Assembly: GCA_023390555.1 (NCBI GenBank)
Contig: JAEWCQ010000014.1
Span: forward strand, 62,001 to 126,000
DNA: 64,000 nt
Direction of reading: 5' to 3'
DNA from: Bacillota bacterium
Lineage (GTDB): Bacteria > Bacillota > Clostridia > Lachnospirales > Lachnospiraceae
In this document: positions 40,397 through 50,751 of the stretch, one piece after another
Layout of the letters: each line of letters begins with the position of its first letter
Numbering within the stretch: position 1 is the first letter of the stretch
Position numbers and translations under genes: made by a program
The notes under the pieces: model-generated
What the model was told of the DNA's origin: nothing
Seen by the model: the letters and a program-made list of their open reading frames with translations, nothing else
The model's database searches: none

Positions 40397-41923
40397 ATGA
40401 AAAAGGCAACATGTTTTAGCGACAAGCATTATTCCATTGGAAATATTGACGACAAACTTTATTCTTCTTTTACAGAGCATTTGGGAAGAAGCATTTATAC
40501 AGGTATTTATGAGCCTGAACATCCAGATGCAGATGAAGAGGGATATCGCAGGGATGTTATGGGTCTTGTGAAAGAATTAAATGTTCCTGTAATTCGATAT
40601 CCTGGTGGAAATTTTGTTTCCTGCTATGACTGGCATGATGGAATTGGACCAAAAGAAAATCGTCCCAAACGAATGGATTATGCATGGTCAAGTATTGAAA
40701 CAAATCAATTTGGAATTGATGAGTTTTGCCGATGGGCAAAAAAAGCTGGGGTGGAACCAATGATTGCAGTGAATCTAGGAACCGGATCTATCAAAGATGC
40801 CGGAGATCTGGTAGAGTATTGCAATCACCCCGGTGGAACCTATTGGAGTGATTTAAGAATCAAAAACGGCAGTCCGGAACCATATAAAATCAAATACTGG
40901 TGTCTTGGTAATGAGATGGAAGGAAGCTGGCAGGCAGGTCATCTCTCTGCTGAAGATTATACCAAAAAAGCGTTAGAATCAGCAAAGATTATGAAATGGG
41001 TTGATCCGGAGATCAAGCTGGTTGCCTGTGGAAGCAGTTATGAAATGCTTCCAACCTATCTAGAATGGGATCGTACAATGCTCAAAGATTTATATAAACA
41101 GGTGGATTATTTATCAACACATAACTATACAATGAATGCAGGACAGGGAACAACAAATTTTGTGGCTGCATATAAACAGCTGGATAATCATATTAAAAAC
41201 AGCGCAAAAGCAATTGCCTATGCAAAAGCTGCAAATCATTTTGAAAAAGACATAAAGATTTGTCTGGACGAATGGAATGTCTGGAATTTCCAGGATATCA
41301 AGCTGGATTCCCTGGATGATTTACAGGAATTGACGACCTTTGAAATGACTTCAGCCGGTAAATGGGAAATAGCACCGCCAATCTTGCAGGAACAATACAG
41401 TCTGCTGGATGCAATCGTGGTTGGAGGATTGGGAATCACCCTGTTAAATAACGTAGACAGTGTTGAAATTGCCTGTCTGGCACAGTTAATTAATGTAATT
41501 GCTCCAATTACCACACAGGAAAATGGAGGAATTTTAAAACAGAGTATTTATTATCCGTTCCAGATGTTGAGCAAATATGGACATGGGCAGACCATGAAGG
41601 CAGTGGTGGATGCACCAACATATGATTGTGAGTTCGGCACATTGCCTGTGGTTGAACCTGCAGTTGTATTTGATGAAGAGAACAATGAAGTCAGGATATT
41701 CGTATTAAATTGTGATCAGCAGGAAGAGGTGGAATTTGACATTGAATTGCAGGGATATGGTGATAAAAAGGTAAAAAGACATTTTGTGCTGGAAGGACCA
41801 GATACCGAAATCAGAAATACCTTTGAACAGCCGGATAACGTAATCATGAAAGAGTTAGAGACCACTGGCACGACATCAGCTGTATTACCAAAATTATCCT
41901 GGAATGTGATTATTCTCGGATAA
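40397..41923 (+). CDS. abfA: Alpha-L-arabinofuranosidase, GH51
   Basis: A 508-residue cytoplasmic enzyme from ATG 40397 (AAGGAGGATTGGAA upstream). GH51 hallmarks: RYPGGNFVSCYDWHDGIGP, acid/base Glu173 in WCLGNEMEG, nucleophile Glu292 in CLDEWNVW, and a C-terminal beta domain ending SWNVIIL. It removes terminal L-arabinofuranose from arabino-oligosaccharides. No signal peptide, so substrates are imported first, presumably by the transporter encoded next. First gene of a seven-gene unit ending with its own two-component system. Full length. Confidence 0.94.
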   Translation: MKKATCFSDKHYSIGNIDDKLYSSFTEHLGRSIYTGIYEPEHPDADEEGYRRDVMGLVKELNVPVIRYPGGNFVSCYDWHDGIGPKENRPKRMDYAWSSIETNQFGIDEFCRWAKKAGVEPMIAVNLGTGSIKDAGDLVEYCNHPGGTYWSDLRIKNGSPEPYKIKYWCLGNEMEGSWQAGHLSAEDYTKKALESAKIMKWVDPEIKLVACGSSYEMLPTYLEWDRTMLKDLYKQVDYLSTHNYTMNAGQGTTNFVAAYKQLDNHIKNSAKAIAYAKAANHFEKDIKICLDEWNVWNFQDIKLDSLDDLQELTTFEMTSAGKWEIAPPILQEQYSLLDAIVVGGLGITLLNNVDSVEIACLAQLINVIAPITTQENGGILKQSIYYPFQMLSKYGHGQTMKAVVDAPTYDCEFGTLPVVEPAVVFDEENNEVRIFVLNCDQQEEVEFDIELQGYGDKKVKRHFVLEGPDTEIRNTFEQPDNVIMKELETTGTTSAVLPKLSWNVIILG

Positions 41924-41950
41924 ATATATCTGAGCATTTAGGAGGAAAAG

Positions 41951-43450
41951 ATGAGTAGTAAAGTCGTACTAAAAGCGAATAATATATCAAAAAACTTTGG
42001 TTTGACACAGGCACTGAAAGGTGTTTCACTCCAGATTGAAAAAGGTGAGATCGTAGGCCTTATCGGTGAAAACGGATCAGGTAAATCAACGTTTTCTTCT
42101 ATCATCTCAGGGGTGTATTCCGCAACATCGGGAAGCTTGGAACTGCATGGAAAACCATATAATCCTTCCAGTACAATGGATGCCCAGGCGCACGGCATCA
42201 GTATGATTGTTCAGGAAATGGGGACTCTTCCAGGAATCCGCGTTGCAGATAACATTTTTCTGGGAAAAGAGGAAACTTTTTCGAAGTACAAGGTGATGAA
42301 TCGGAAATTAATGTATGCCGAAGCCAAAAAGGCAATGGAGAAAATAGGAATTGATAATATTAATCCAGAGGATTCAATCCTAAAATACAGTCTTGAAGAT
42401 CGCAAACTTATTGAGGTGGTGCGGGCACTCTATTCCGATCCGGATATCTTTATTGTAGATGAGACGACAACTGCACTATCCCAGATTGGAAGAGACATTA
42501 TCTATAAGATCATTCGGAACTTCAAAGACAACGGGAAATCGGTGCTTTTCATTTCCCACGATCTGGATGAATTAATGAAAACCTGCACCAAGCTTATTAT
42601 TCTGAGAGATGGAGTTTATATCAAAGAACTGCAGAAATCAGAATTTGATGAGTCGATTATCAAAGAATTGATGGTTGGCAGGAAACTGACGGGCGATTAC
42701 TATCGGAGTGATTATGATGGGAGTTTTGAACCGGAGGTTGTAGTAAGAGCGGACAATATTCATGTAAATGGGGCATTAAACGGAGTATCCTTGCAACTGC
42801 ATAAGGGAGAAATCCTCGGAATTGGCGGGTTGACAGATTGTGGAATGCATGAGCTGGGAAAGGTGATTTTTGGTAACCTGCAGCCTCTGTATGGATCGGT
42901 TACATTAGCCAATGGAGATATAATTACATCAGAGAGAAAAGCCATTAATAACAAAATGGGCTATGTGTCAAAAAACAGAGATCAGGAAGCACTTATACTC
43001 TCTGCCAGTATTCTTGACAATACGGTATTGCCATCCTTTGATAAAATAAGCAGAGGCGGATTAATTACAAAAAAGGCAGAAAAAAGCTTTACGAATCAGC
43101 AGGTAAAGGAATTAAGCATTAAATGTGGTGTTATTACCCAGGATGTAGGAGATTTAAGTGGTGGAAATAAACAAAAAGTCGTATTTGGCAAATGGCTTGG
43201 TAATGAATCGAACCTATTTATTCTGGATTGTCCGACCAGAGGAATTGATATCGGTGTCAAGGCGTTTATGTACCAGCTTATGTATAAGCTGAAAAAGGAA
43301 GGAAAATCAATTCTGATGATTTCAGAGGAACTTCCGGAATTAATAGGAATGAGTGATAGGATTCTGATCATGAAAGATGGAAAGATTAAAAAAACATTTG
43401 AGCGTTCAGAGAATTTAAGTGAATCACTTCTTATTAAGGAAATGGTATAG
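41951..43450 (+). CDS. Sugar ABC transporter ATPase (AraG/MglA/RbsA-type)
   Basis: A 499-residue double ATPase. The first domain has Walker A GENGSGKS and Walker B IFIVDETTTAL, but a degenerate signature (YSLEDRKLIEVVRAL). The second lacks a proper Walker A (GIGGLTDCGMHELGKVIFG), while its signature LSGGNKQKVVFGKWL and Walker B LFILDCPTRGID are normal. This split arrangement is standard for monosaccharide importers. It lies 28 bp after the GH51 gene and just before the first permease. The likely cargo is arabinose or arabino-oligosaccharide. Confidence 0.93.
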   Translation: MSSKVVLKANNISKNFGLTQALKGVSLQIEKGEIVGLIGENGSGKSTFSSIISGVYSATSGSLELHGKPYNPSSTMDAQAHGISMIVQEMGTLPGIRVADNIFLGKEETFSKYKVMNRKLMYAEAKKAMEKIGIDNINPEDSILKYSLEDRKLIEVVRALYSDPDIFIVDETTTALSQIGRDIIYKIIRNFKDNGKSVLFISHDLDELMKTCTKLIILRDGVYIKELQKSEFDESIIKELMVGRKLTGDYYRSDYDGSFEPEVVVRADNIHVNGALNGVSLQLHKGEILGIGGLTDCGMHELGKVIFGNLQPLYGSVTLANGDIITSERKAINNKMGYVSKNRDQEALILSASILDNTVLPSFDKISRGGLITKKAEKSFTNQQVKELSIKCGVITQDVGDLSGGNKQKVVFGKWLGNESNLFILDCPTRGIDIGVKAFMYQLMYKLKKEGKSILMISEELPELIGMSDRILIMKDGKIKKTFERSENLSESLLIKEMV

Positions 43451-43467
43451 AGAGGGGGAAACGTAGA

Positions 43468-44418
43468 ATGGAAATGAAGGTATTAAATGTTAATAGAAAA
43501 GAATTATTAAAAAAAATAGTCCCCTTCTTAGGAATCGTCATTATGATTCTTGTGTTTCAAATTTTTGGTGACGGAAAACTGCTGACCAGAGGTAATATCA
43601 ATTCAATTATAAACCAGACAGTATATGTTGCCATTATGGCTTTTGGTGCGGTATTTGTATATTCCCATGGTGGAATGGATTTATCTTATGGCGGAGTGCT
43701 TGGGTTCAGTGTTTTATGTGGAATTTTAGTGGCGAACACAGGAGCGCCTTTAGCGGTAGTGGTTTTGGTTAATATTTTTTCAGCATTAATATGGTTTTTG
43801 TTAAATGGATTTGTATCTGTATATTTAAAAGTGTCTTCATTTATTACATCTTTATGTATTATGTATATGTGTCGAGGTATCCTGAATACGGTATGTGCCA
43901 CACAAAAATACAGTGTCCCGGTATATATCTATGAATATGATAGCTTGACAATCAAACTGACGCTGCTGGTGGTGGTGTATATTGCATGTTATCTGCTTTT
44001 TGAAAAAAGCTCTGTTGGAAAAGCAAATAAAGCAATTGGTGGAAACCCACTGGCAGCACAACAAGCGGGAACCAATGTGAGCCGGACAAAAATGATTGCA
44101 TATTTGATCAGCGGTATTACAGTCGGAATTTCAGGATTTATTCTTATGTCCAGAGCAGGTAGTGTGAGTACTTCTACTGGTCAGGGAATGGAAATGAATG
44201 TAATTACAGCATTGGTTCTTGGAGGCGTTCCCCTTTCCGGCGGATCACGTGTAAAACTAATAGGTGCACTGGTCGGCAGCTTTTCAGTTATTATTTTACG
44301 TAATGGATTGATAATACTTGGAGTAAATGAGAGGGTAGTAGAAGGAATACAGGGGTTAGTTTTACTATTGTTAGTATTCTTAACTTATGTTAAGAATAAA
44401 GATGGGATATTAGAATAG
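43468..44418 (+). CDS. Sugar ABC permease 1 (RbsC/AraH-type)
   Basis: A 316-residue permease with eight to ten hydrophobic helices. FVYSHGGMDLSYGGVLGFSVL matches the GxxDLSVG loop of the BPD_transp_2 family, and ALVLGGVPLSGGSRVKLIGALVGS is the usual C-terminal signature (GGxxxxGGxGxxxG). It is partnered with a second permease encoded after the binding protein. GAGGGGGAAACG precedes the start. Confidence 0.9.
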   Translation: MEMKVLNVNRKELLKKIVPFLGIVIMILVFQIFGDGKLLTRGNINSIINQTVYVAIMAFGAVFVYSHGGMDLSYGGVLGFSVLCGILVANTGAPLAVVVLVNIFSALIWFLLNGFVSVYLKVSSFITSLCIMYMCRGILNTVCATQKYSVPVYIYEYDSLTIKLTLLVVVYIACYLLFEKSSVGKANKAIGGNPLAAQQAGTNVSRTKMIAYLISGITVGISGFILMSRAGSVSTSTGQGMEMNVITALVLGGVPLSGGSRVKLIGALVGSFSVIILRNGLIILGVNERVVEGIQGLVLLLLVFLTYVKNKDGILE

Positions 44419-44429
44419 GAGGGTTTTTC

Positions 44430-45623
44430 ATGAAAAAGAAAATTATGGCATTGGCATTAGCTGCAGTTATGGTTTTTTCATTAGCAGCATGTGGAAGTGG
44501 GGGTACTTCATCAAATGATGCAGCTGGCGGTTCAACTTCAGAACAGACGGAAAGTGATGAGAATAATGCAGAGGCGGATCAGACCGGTTCAGGAGAGGTT
44601 TGCGGTGATGAAAATGGTAAATATACCATTGGTGTCGTCATTCATACAACAACGGATTTCCTTTGTTCAAAATACAAAGCATATTCCGATTATTTAGGAA
44701 AAGAATTTGGCGTTCGTTTTAATTATTATATTATTGAAAATTTTGCAGATGAGACCTATTTAGCCGCAATCGAGAATCTATGTGCACAGGGAGTAGATGG
44801 TATTATCACCACGAACTTCTCTGGTACAGCAGTTCTTCAGGGATTAAAGATCTGCGAAGAGAATGGTGTTTATCTTGGAGTTGGCTGGTCACAGATTGAT
44901 GAAACCATCAAAGATCAGGTTTTTTCAAATGATTACTTTGTGGGAAGCTCTTATGAAGATGATTATAATGCCGGCTATGAAATTATTGAAAGTTTAATTG
45001 ATGCTGGATGTACAAACATTGCTCCAATTGGCTATGAACCAGGCATCACATGTCATGATAGACGTTGGGAAGGTATGATGCAGGCATTTGAAGATCATCC
45101 GGAAATTAAAAAAGCCGGTGAATATCGAGGACTTGAATTTACCAAGGCGGTTGAAGATTATTTAGCAGCAGACGATACGATTGACGGTATTGCAATTACA
45201 TTACTTGGAATAGAGTATTGCCAGGAACCGATTAAGTCGGCCGGAAAAGAGGGACAGGTTAAGATTGCATTTTGCGATTTGAGTGATAACTGTGAAGCAA
45301 GTCTGGAAAGTGGTGAAACAACGTTAGCAGTTGGCGGTCAGTATGTGGACGTAGTATTTCCGTTTGTATTGATCTACAATGCACTGGAAGGAACTCCTCT
45401 TGATAAAGTAGAAGTACCAGTGAACTTTATTTACTGTAGAAGTGGACAGGATTTCCGTGATTATATGACATATTTGCATGATGATGGTGTATATGCATAT
45501 GACGCGGATGAAGTGAAAGCGTTAATCAAATCTAACAATCCAGATGCTTCTTCTGATACATTATTAGAAATGGGTGCAAGCTACAGTATAGAAGATGCGA
45601 TAGAAAGGCACGGCGCGCAGTAA
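44430..45623 (+). CDS. Sugar ABC substrate-binding lipoprotein (Peripla_BP_4 type)
   Basis: A 397-residue lipoprotein with signal MKKKIMALALAAVMVFSLAAC; lipobox LAAC with Cys21. An acidic Ser/Gly linker is followed by a LacI-type two-lobe fold (YTIGVVIHTTTDFLCSKYKAYSDYL, ...GVDGIITTNFSG..., ...NIAPIGYEPGITCHDRRWEGMMQAFE). It is somewhat diverged from classic ribose or galactose proteins and could prefer furanosides. It lies between the two permease genes. It captures the sugar outside the membrane. Confidence 0.9.
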   Translation: MKKKIMALALAAVMVFSLAACGSGGTSSNDAAGGSTSEQTESDENNAEADQTGSGEVCGDENGKYTIGVVIHTTTDFLCSKYKAYSDYLGKEFGVRFNYYIIENFADETYLAAIENLCAQGVDGIITTNFSGTAVLQGLKICEENGVYLGVGWSQIDETIKDQVFSNDYFVGSSYEDDYNAGYEIIESLIDAGCTNIAPIGYEPGITCHDRRWEGMMQAFEDHPEIKKAGEYRGLEFTKAVEDYLAADDTIDGIAITLLGIEYCQEPIKSAGKEGQVKIAFCDLSDNCEASLESGETTLAVGGQYVDVVFPFVLIYNALEGTPLDKVEVPVNFIYCRSGQDFRDYMTYLHDDGVYAYDADEVKALIKSNNPDASSDTLLEMGASYSIEDAIERHGAQ

Positions 45624-45651
45624 ACGTCAGTGTTTTGGAAAGGGGAACAAA

Positions 45652-46635
45652 ATGAACAAAACATCCACCAATTTAAAAAACGTTGTTAAAGTGCTTCTTT
45701 TACCTGTGTTTGTTTACCTGCTATTTTTTATATGTTCCGAAGGCAAATTCGGAAAGCCGCAGAGTCTTATTATGAATTTTAAGCAGACACTTGCACCAAC
45801 ATTGATTTCTTATGCAATGTGTTGTAATATGTTATGTAACAGACTGGATCTTAGCGCCGGGGCAGTGGTTATGTTATCTGCAATGTTTGGTGCGAAAATG
45901 GTATACCTGTATGGGATTGGACTTGTACCATTTGTACTGATTGTAGTATTGACGGGGCTGGTAATGGGAACTTTATCCGGAGTACTGTATATGGTATTGA
46001 AGGTGCCGGCGATTGTCACAGCATTAGGCGTTTGTATGATTTATGAGACACTTTCGAACCTGGCAAGCATTTCTTGGGTAACAGCAATCAATGGAGAAAT
46101 TACAATATTAGGTCGTTTCCCATATTCGATTATTATCTTTGCAATTATGTTTGTACTGTTTTACCTTATATATAATTATACGAAGTTTGGTTATAATGTC
46201 AGAGCGTGTGCAAGTTCTCAGGCGATTGCAAAAAGTGCTGGTGTAAATACAAAGAAAACTGCTTTTTTGTGCTATGTAGTATCTGCATTGTTCTTAGGTG
46301 TAGCAGCGTTATTGAAAATTTCTATTCAGGGATCGATTGATACACCAATGTATATGTCCAGTACCAATATAATTTTTAATTGTCTGCTTGGAATTTATGT
46401 AGGACTTGCATTGGAACAGTACTGCAATTTGTTGATTGGTATATTTATTGGGAACTTCATTCTGAATATGCTGACAACCGGTTTATTGAGTTTGGGCATA
46501 TCATCCTCTTTACAAGACACAGCTTCGGGTATTTTCCTGATTGTTATTATGATATTTACGTATAATAATCAGAGAGTTCTTGATTTTATTGCAAACAGAA
46601 AAGAAAAACATGCATTAATGAAACAATATCAGTAA
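45652..46635 (+). CDS. Sugar ABC permease 2 (RbsC-type)
   Basis: A 327-residue permease. Helices begin near residue 12. NRLDLSAGAVVMLSAMFGAKMVY is the conserved loop and NVRACASSQAIAKSAGVNTKKT the cytoplasmic coupling loop. Two different permeases in one operon suggest a heterodimeric channel. The gene starts 28 bp after the binding protein gene. A large hairpin follows before the regulator genes. Confidence 0.9.
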   Translation: MNKTSTNLKNVVKVLLLPVFVYLLFFICSEGKFGKPQSLIMNFKQTLAPTLISYAMCCNMLCNRLDLSAGAVVMLSAMFGAKMVYLYGIGLVPFVLIVVLTGLVMGTLSGVLYMVLKVPAIVTALGVCMIYETLSNLASISWVTAINGEITILGRFPYSIIIFAIMFVLFYLIYNYTKFGYNVRACASSQAIAKSAGVNTKKTAFLCYVVSALFLGVAALLKISIQGSIDTPMYMSSTNIIFNCLLGIYVGLALEQYCNLLIGIFIGNFILNMLTTGLLSLGISSSLQDTASGIFLIVIMIFTYNNQRVLDFIANRKEKHALMKQYQ

Positions 46636-46656
46636 CTAGATATAATAACTGCACTT

Positions 46657-46715
46657 ATGGCACCTGGTTGACAAGAAAAGTAATAGAAACTTTTCAGGCT
46701 TGACTCAGGTGTCAT
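46657..46715 (+). terminator. Hairpin between transporter and two-component genes
   Basis: ATGGCACCTG (46657-46666) pairs with CAGGTGTCAT (46706-46715) with one G-T pair; an inner AAAAGT/ACTTTT stem extends it. TTTGTT follows. Probably a partial terminator that keeps regulator levels low. Confidence 0.6.
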
Positions 46716-46745
46716 TTGTTACAATTGATTTCTTGGGGTGAAACA

Positions 46746-48341
46746 ATGATAAAAGTATTACTGGTGGATGATGAGAAAATGGCATTGAATTATTTGAAAA
46801 ATCTGATTAGCTGGGAATACTATGATTTTCAGTTGATCGGAGTCACTACAGATACGCAGCAATCGTTAATGCTTTTTAAAAAATACAGACCGGATATTGT
46901 AATAACTGATGTGAAAATGCCTGGAATGAATGGTTTGGAAATGGTTAGTGCTATTCGGGAGATTGATAGTAAAGTTCATATTTTATTTTTGTCTGCCTAT
47001 AAAAATTTTGATTATGCAAAAACAGCAATTCATCTTGGCTCTGATGATTATCTCTTAAAAAGTGACTTGGATGAAGAAAATTTTTTGAAAAAAATGCTAA
47101 ATTTGAAAGAGGAAATTGATAAAGAAAAAAACAAAAACAGGTATACCATCAATGCGATTCTGGAAGAATTATTTCAAAAGAATACCAAAGAAGAACATTA
47201 CAAGAATCTACTGGAAGAGAATGAGTATATTAAAATACATAAAAAATACAATTATGTCGTACTTGCGAAAAAGGATGTACCGGCTTTTGTTGATGAAATC
47301 ATTCCACAGAGTGATCGGATGGAAGAAATATTTGATTTTGAAATCAGAAATATTTGCGATGGCTGTGCGGAGAAGAATCATATACGTGTGATTGCTTTTT
47401 TCCCTGTCAGTAAACACGATCTTTTAGCCATAATGGAACTTGAGGGTAATCCAGTTGCCCAGAAGGAAATAAATGATCAGCTATATTCCTTTTCAAAGCA
47501 GATATATGAAACAATCCATAAAAAGAACGATACGGATTATTTTATTTATTATTATACAAATCGGATGTCCGTAAGGACGTTTGGTCGATACTATTTTAAG
47601 CATAGATCTGCACTTATGAATAGATATGTCAAGAAAAAGCCGCATATATTAGAATTTATGGAAGATAAGATGGATGCGGGACAGGAAAAACAATTAGAGT
47701 CTGTTTCTGCAGATGAGATATATATGAAAATAAAAGCAAATGATAAGCAGGCAATGGATAATATCATAGAGAATATTAAAATTTCGGTAGAAATGGAAGA
47801 CTGCATGACGTATTTATGGTATGCCCAAAATTTACTACGGGCATTAAAAAAATATGATGGAGTTTTGTCTGGGGAAAAATCAAAAAGGAGATTTTCTCTA
47901 AATGAGAGTAATACTTCCTACGATTTGAGAAATCCGGATGAGATGATAAAATTTATTGAATTGAAGCTCGAGGAAGTCATGGTGCTGTCACACGAACAAA
48001 AGAATGAGACATATTCAGATGCTGTTATAAAAGCAATGAATTTTATCAGAAAAAAATATACGGAAGAGGATCTTTCAACAGGTTCCGTGGCTAGAGAGGT
48101 TAATTTAAGCAGTTCCTGGTTTTCAACAAAATTTAAGGAAGAGGTTGGAATTGGAGTCGCGGACTATATCAACAGTGTACGAATTGAAGAAGCAAAGAAG
48201 CTGTTTGATGCGGGAGATTTAATGATTTATGAGATATCAGAGAAGGTAGGGTTCACCTCAAGCCAGTATTTTAGCAAAATTTTTAAAGAATACACTGGCA
48301 TTACGCCGAACCAGTACCGTAAAAGGAAAAAGGAACAATAA
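46746..48341 (+). CDS. YesN-type response regulator (receiver plus AraC HTH)
   Basis: A 531-residue protein from ATG 46746 (MIKVLLVDDEKM); the track of the frame opens ten codons earlier without a ribosome site. The receiver domain has Asp8-Asp9, phosphoacceptor Asp55 (VITDVKMPG) and Lys in DDYLLKSD. A long central helical region is followed by an AraC-type DNA-binding domain near 430-531 (LSTGSVAREVNLSSSWFSTKFKEEVGIG...SSQYFSKIFKEYTGITPNQYRKR). It likely activates the upstream sugar operon when phosphorylated by the following kinase. Confidence 0.92.
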   Translation: MIKVLLVDDEKMALNYLKNLISWEYYDFQLIGVTTDTQQSLMLFKKYRPDIVITDVKMPGMNGLEMVSAIREIDSKVHILFLSAYKNFDYAKTAIHLGSDDYLLKSDLDEENFLKKMLNLKEEIDKEKNKNRYTINAILEELFQKNTKEEHYKNLLEENEYIKIHKKYNYVVLAKKDVPAFVDEIIPQSDRMEEIFDFEIRNICDGCAEKNHIRVIAFFPVSKHDLLAIMELEGNPVAQKEINDQLYSFSKQIYETIHKKNDTDYFIYYYTNRMSVRTFGRYYFKHRSALMNRYVKKKPHILEFMEDKMDAGQEKQLESVSADEIYMKIKANDKQAMDNIIENIKISVEMEDCMTYLWYAQNLLRALKKYDGVLSGEKSKRRFSLNESNTSYDLRNPDEMIKFIELKLEEVMVLSHEQKNETYSDAVIKAMNFIRKKYTEEDLSTGSVAREVNLSSSWFSTKFKEEVGIGVADYINSVRIEEAKKLFDAGDLMIYEISEKVGFTSSQYFSKIFKEYTGITPNQYRKRKKEQ

Positions 48342-48344
48342 TAA

Positions 48345-50123
48345 ATGAAATTACAAAACAAATTACTGTTTTCACAGATAATTGCTTTCAGTATACTTTT
48401 TTTGATTTTTATACTATTGTTACCACAAATAGTATATTTTAGTGTCTATAAAGCGGACCGTGAGGAAACCATCAGCTTCAGTAATCAGATTATGACAAAT
48501 ATTGATCAGTGCATTATGGATGCCGAAAGATTTTCCAAGGTTGTGGCGGATGATGATGATTTGTGTAAACTGATTCAGGCTTACATGGAAAACCCAAGTA
48601 ATGCAAATTCATCTAAAATAAGCTTATATCTTTCGAATATGGGAGTTCAGGATTATATGCCTTCTTATCGGGTATTGGGAATTCAGGTTAATATAGAGAA
48701 TCATGATAAAACTGTTTTTTCTACGGTGGGATTGTCTGAATCAATACAAAAACATATTAATGAAAGTGCGTTACAAATTTATCATGCAAAAAACTATACA
48801 CAAATGATTATAGATCCTTTTAGGTATGAAGGTGATTCAAAAACAGTTTTTGGAAACCAGTTTGATATGCTTTATGGGTACATTACACAGTACAAAAAAG
48901 GAAATATCACAGGAACGGTTACCATCATTGCCTCCTATGATGAAATATATTATATTGCACAGGGAATAGAGAGCTACTGCAATGATTTTAAACTGATGAA
49001 TGGCGATAATAAAATTGTTCCGCCTGTAATTCAAGATAGCGGGATTGAGGTAGAGCAAACACTTGAAAATATGGTTTATGGAACTACATTCAGCGAGGGA
49101 TACTATGATGATGGAAAAGGGTTTTCGACTGTTACATACTCAAAAGTTGGTAATTGGAAGTTGATCTGTAGATTGACGAAAGAAGATATAATTGATAAAA
49201 ATCAGACATTAATTATGATGGATGCATTCATTATCGCAAGTTTTGCAATTCTTGGAACTGCGATTATGATTTCCTTAATCAGAAAATTTTTATTGCCACT
49301 TCGAGAGGTCTCAGAACAGATGGGGAAACTGGCCAAAGGAGATTTAGATGTCCAGCTGAAAATACGGTCAAAGGATGAAGTGGGAGAAGTGGCTGCAACC
49401 TTTAACTACATGGCCGAGCAGATTAGTCAGCATATCCATACGCTGCTTGAAAAAGAGAAGTTAGAGCAAAAAATGCGCTACAGTATATTGATTTCACAGG
49501 TTGATCCACATTTTATTTATAATACCATGAATACCATAACATATCTTGCACAACAGGAACGAAACAAGGATGTGATTGCAGCAAATAAGGCAATGATTGA
49601 GATCCTAAAAGACCGGTTAAGGATTGAAGTTTCCGATGTTTATGATACCATTGAGCAGGAAATTAATGTGGTAAGTCAATATTTGCTGATCCAGAACTAT
49701 CGTTATGAAGGAACCTTTAAGACTAAAATAGAGGTACAGGAGGAAATGAATAAATGCTATATTGCAAAAAATATCCTGCAGCCTTTGGTTGAAAACGCAT
49801 TAAATCATGGAATCCTAAATAACAAAGATGAAGATGGTGAAATTCTTGGCGGATGCATTAGAATTGAAATTACGAATGTGGATGATTCAAACATACAAAT
49901 CATAGTTTCTGACAATGGTGCGGGGATGACACCGGAAGTATTGGAACGAATAACAAGTCAGGAGCATGTTCCAATTAGAGGAAAACATATTGGTATTCGA
50001 AATATCCGTGGAAGAATTGAATATCTTTATGGCAATAAGGCGGAGTTGTCTATTGAATCCATTGAGGAACAGGGAACAACAATTACGCTTATTTTGCCGT
50101 GGATGAGGAAAGAAAATAGTTAG
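48345..50123 (+). CDS. YesM/LytS-type sensor histidine kinase
   Basis: A 592-residue membrane kinase starting 4 bp after the regulator stop. First helix about residues 8-30, an extracellular sensor domain to about 290, a second helix about 291-312, and a HAMP domain (LLPLREVSEQMGKLAKGDLDVQL). The His_kinase domain carries the phosphorylated His at about residue 388 (QVDPHFIYNTMNTI), and the ATPase domain has NALNHG, DNGAGM and GIGIRNI-like motifs. The extracellular sugar or loaded binding protein is the probable signal. Confidence 0.93.
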   Translation: MKLQNKLLFSQIIAFSILFLIFILLLPQIVYFSVYKADREETISFSNQIMTNIDQCIMDAERFSKVVADDDDLCKLIQAYMENPSNANSSKISLYLSNMGVQDYMPSYRVLGIQVNIENHDKTVFSTVGLSESIQKHINESALQIYHAKNYTQMIIDPFRYEGDSKTVFGNQFDMLYGYITQYKKGNITGTVTIIASYDEIYYIAQGIESYCNDFKLMNGDNKIVPPVIQDSGIEVEQTLENMVYGTTFSEGYYDDGKGFSTVTYSKVGNWKLICRLTKEDIIDKNQTLIMMDAFIIASFAILGTAIMISLIRKFLLPLREVSEQMGKLAKGDLDVQLKIRSKDEVGEVAATFNYMAEQISQHIHTLLEKEKLEQKMRYSILISQVDPHFIYNTMNTITYLAQQERNKDVIAANKAMIEILKDRLRIEVSDVYDTIEQEINVVSQYLLIQNYRYEGTFKTKIEVQEEMNKCYIAKNILQPLVENALNHGILNNKDEDGEILGGCIRIEITNVDDSNIQIIVSDNGAGMTPEVLERITSQEHVPIRGKHIGIRNIRGRIEYLYGNKAELSIESIEEQGTTITLILPWMRKENS

Positions 50124-50152
50124 ACAGTTGATTGCGTGTCTTAGATCAGGAG

Positions 50153-50170
50153 GGCTGCTCGTGCAGCCCC
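50153..50170. terminator. GC-rich hairpin between convergent genes
   Basis: GGGCTGC (50153-50159) and GCAGCCC (50164-50170) with a TCGT loop. No T run, so termination is uncertain. Confidence 0.45.
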
Positions 50171-50191
50171 GTGGGTTCAATCATCAGGAGT

Positions 50192-50692
50192 TTATAAAAG
50201 TGTTTCTTCAATGTCATTTAAACAAATAATCTTGCTGCCTTTACTTTCATAATAGCGAATCATTTCGTCAATTTTTTGTTTGTCATAGCTGGTAATGCAA
50301 TCTGATATGACCTTGACGCTATAATTTGCTTTGCGCAGGTTGTAACAGGTTGATTTGACACAGGCAACAGCATCGGCTCCTGTCAGGTAGAAATCACATA
50401 TTTCATGCTTTCTAATAAACTCTGCAAATTCTTCACTGCTTAATGCATTTCCTTTGCATTTTGTAAAAATATTTTTGGATACCAGTTTCAAGTCTGAGGC
50501 TAATTCAGCCCCATAGGTATTGGGTTTAAACGTTCTTGTGCCGGCTGATAAATTTTCATGTCTTATGTAAATAACAGGAATATTATGATAGACGGCCCAG
50601 TCAATCGCCTGATTGATCTTGTCAATGATTTCCTTGTAATTCTTTGTTATGTCATTTTGTATATCGATTATTACCAAAGCTTTTTTCTGCAT
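50192..50692 (-). CDS. Isochorismatase-family cysteine hydrolase
   Basis: A 166-residue protein from ATG 50692 (GGAGACACT upstream); the longer frame to 50770 lies in the promoter region. The family triad appears intact: Asp10 in IIDIQND, a Lys near residue 78-80 (FTKCKG) and Cys111 in GADAVACVKST. Nicotinamidase-related hydrolases of this class cleave amides such as nicotinamide or N-carbamoyl compounds; the substrate is not predictable. It is divergent from a WYL regulator 125 bp away, which may control it. Confidence 0.86.
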   Translation of the reverse strand: MQKKALVIIDIQNDITKNYKEIIDKINQAIDWAVYHNIPVIYIRHENLSAGTRTFKPNTYGAELASDLKLVSKNIFTKCKGNALSSEEFAEFIRKHEICDFYLTGADAVACVKSTCYNLRKANYSVKVISDCITSYDKQKIDEMIRYYESKGSKIICLNDIEETLL

Positions 50693-50751
50693 AGTGTCTC
50701 CTTCTGATCGGCAGATTGATTTGTTTGCTTTTTTATTGTAGCATCTAATTG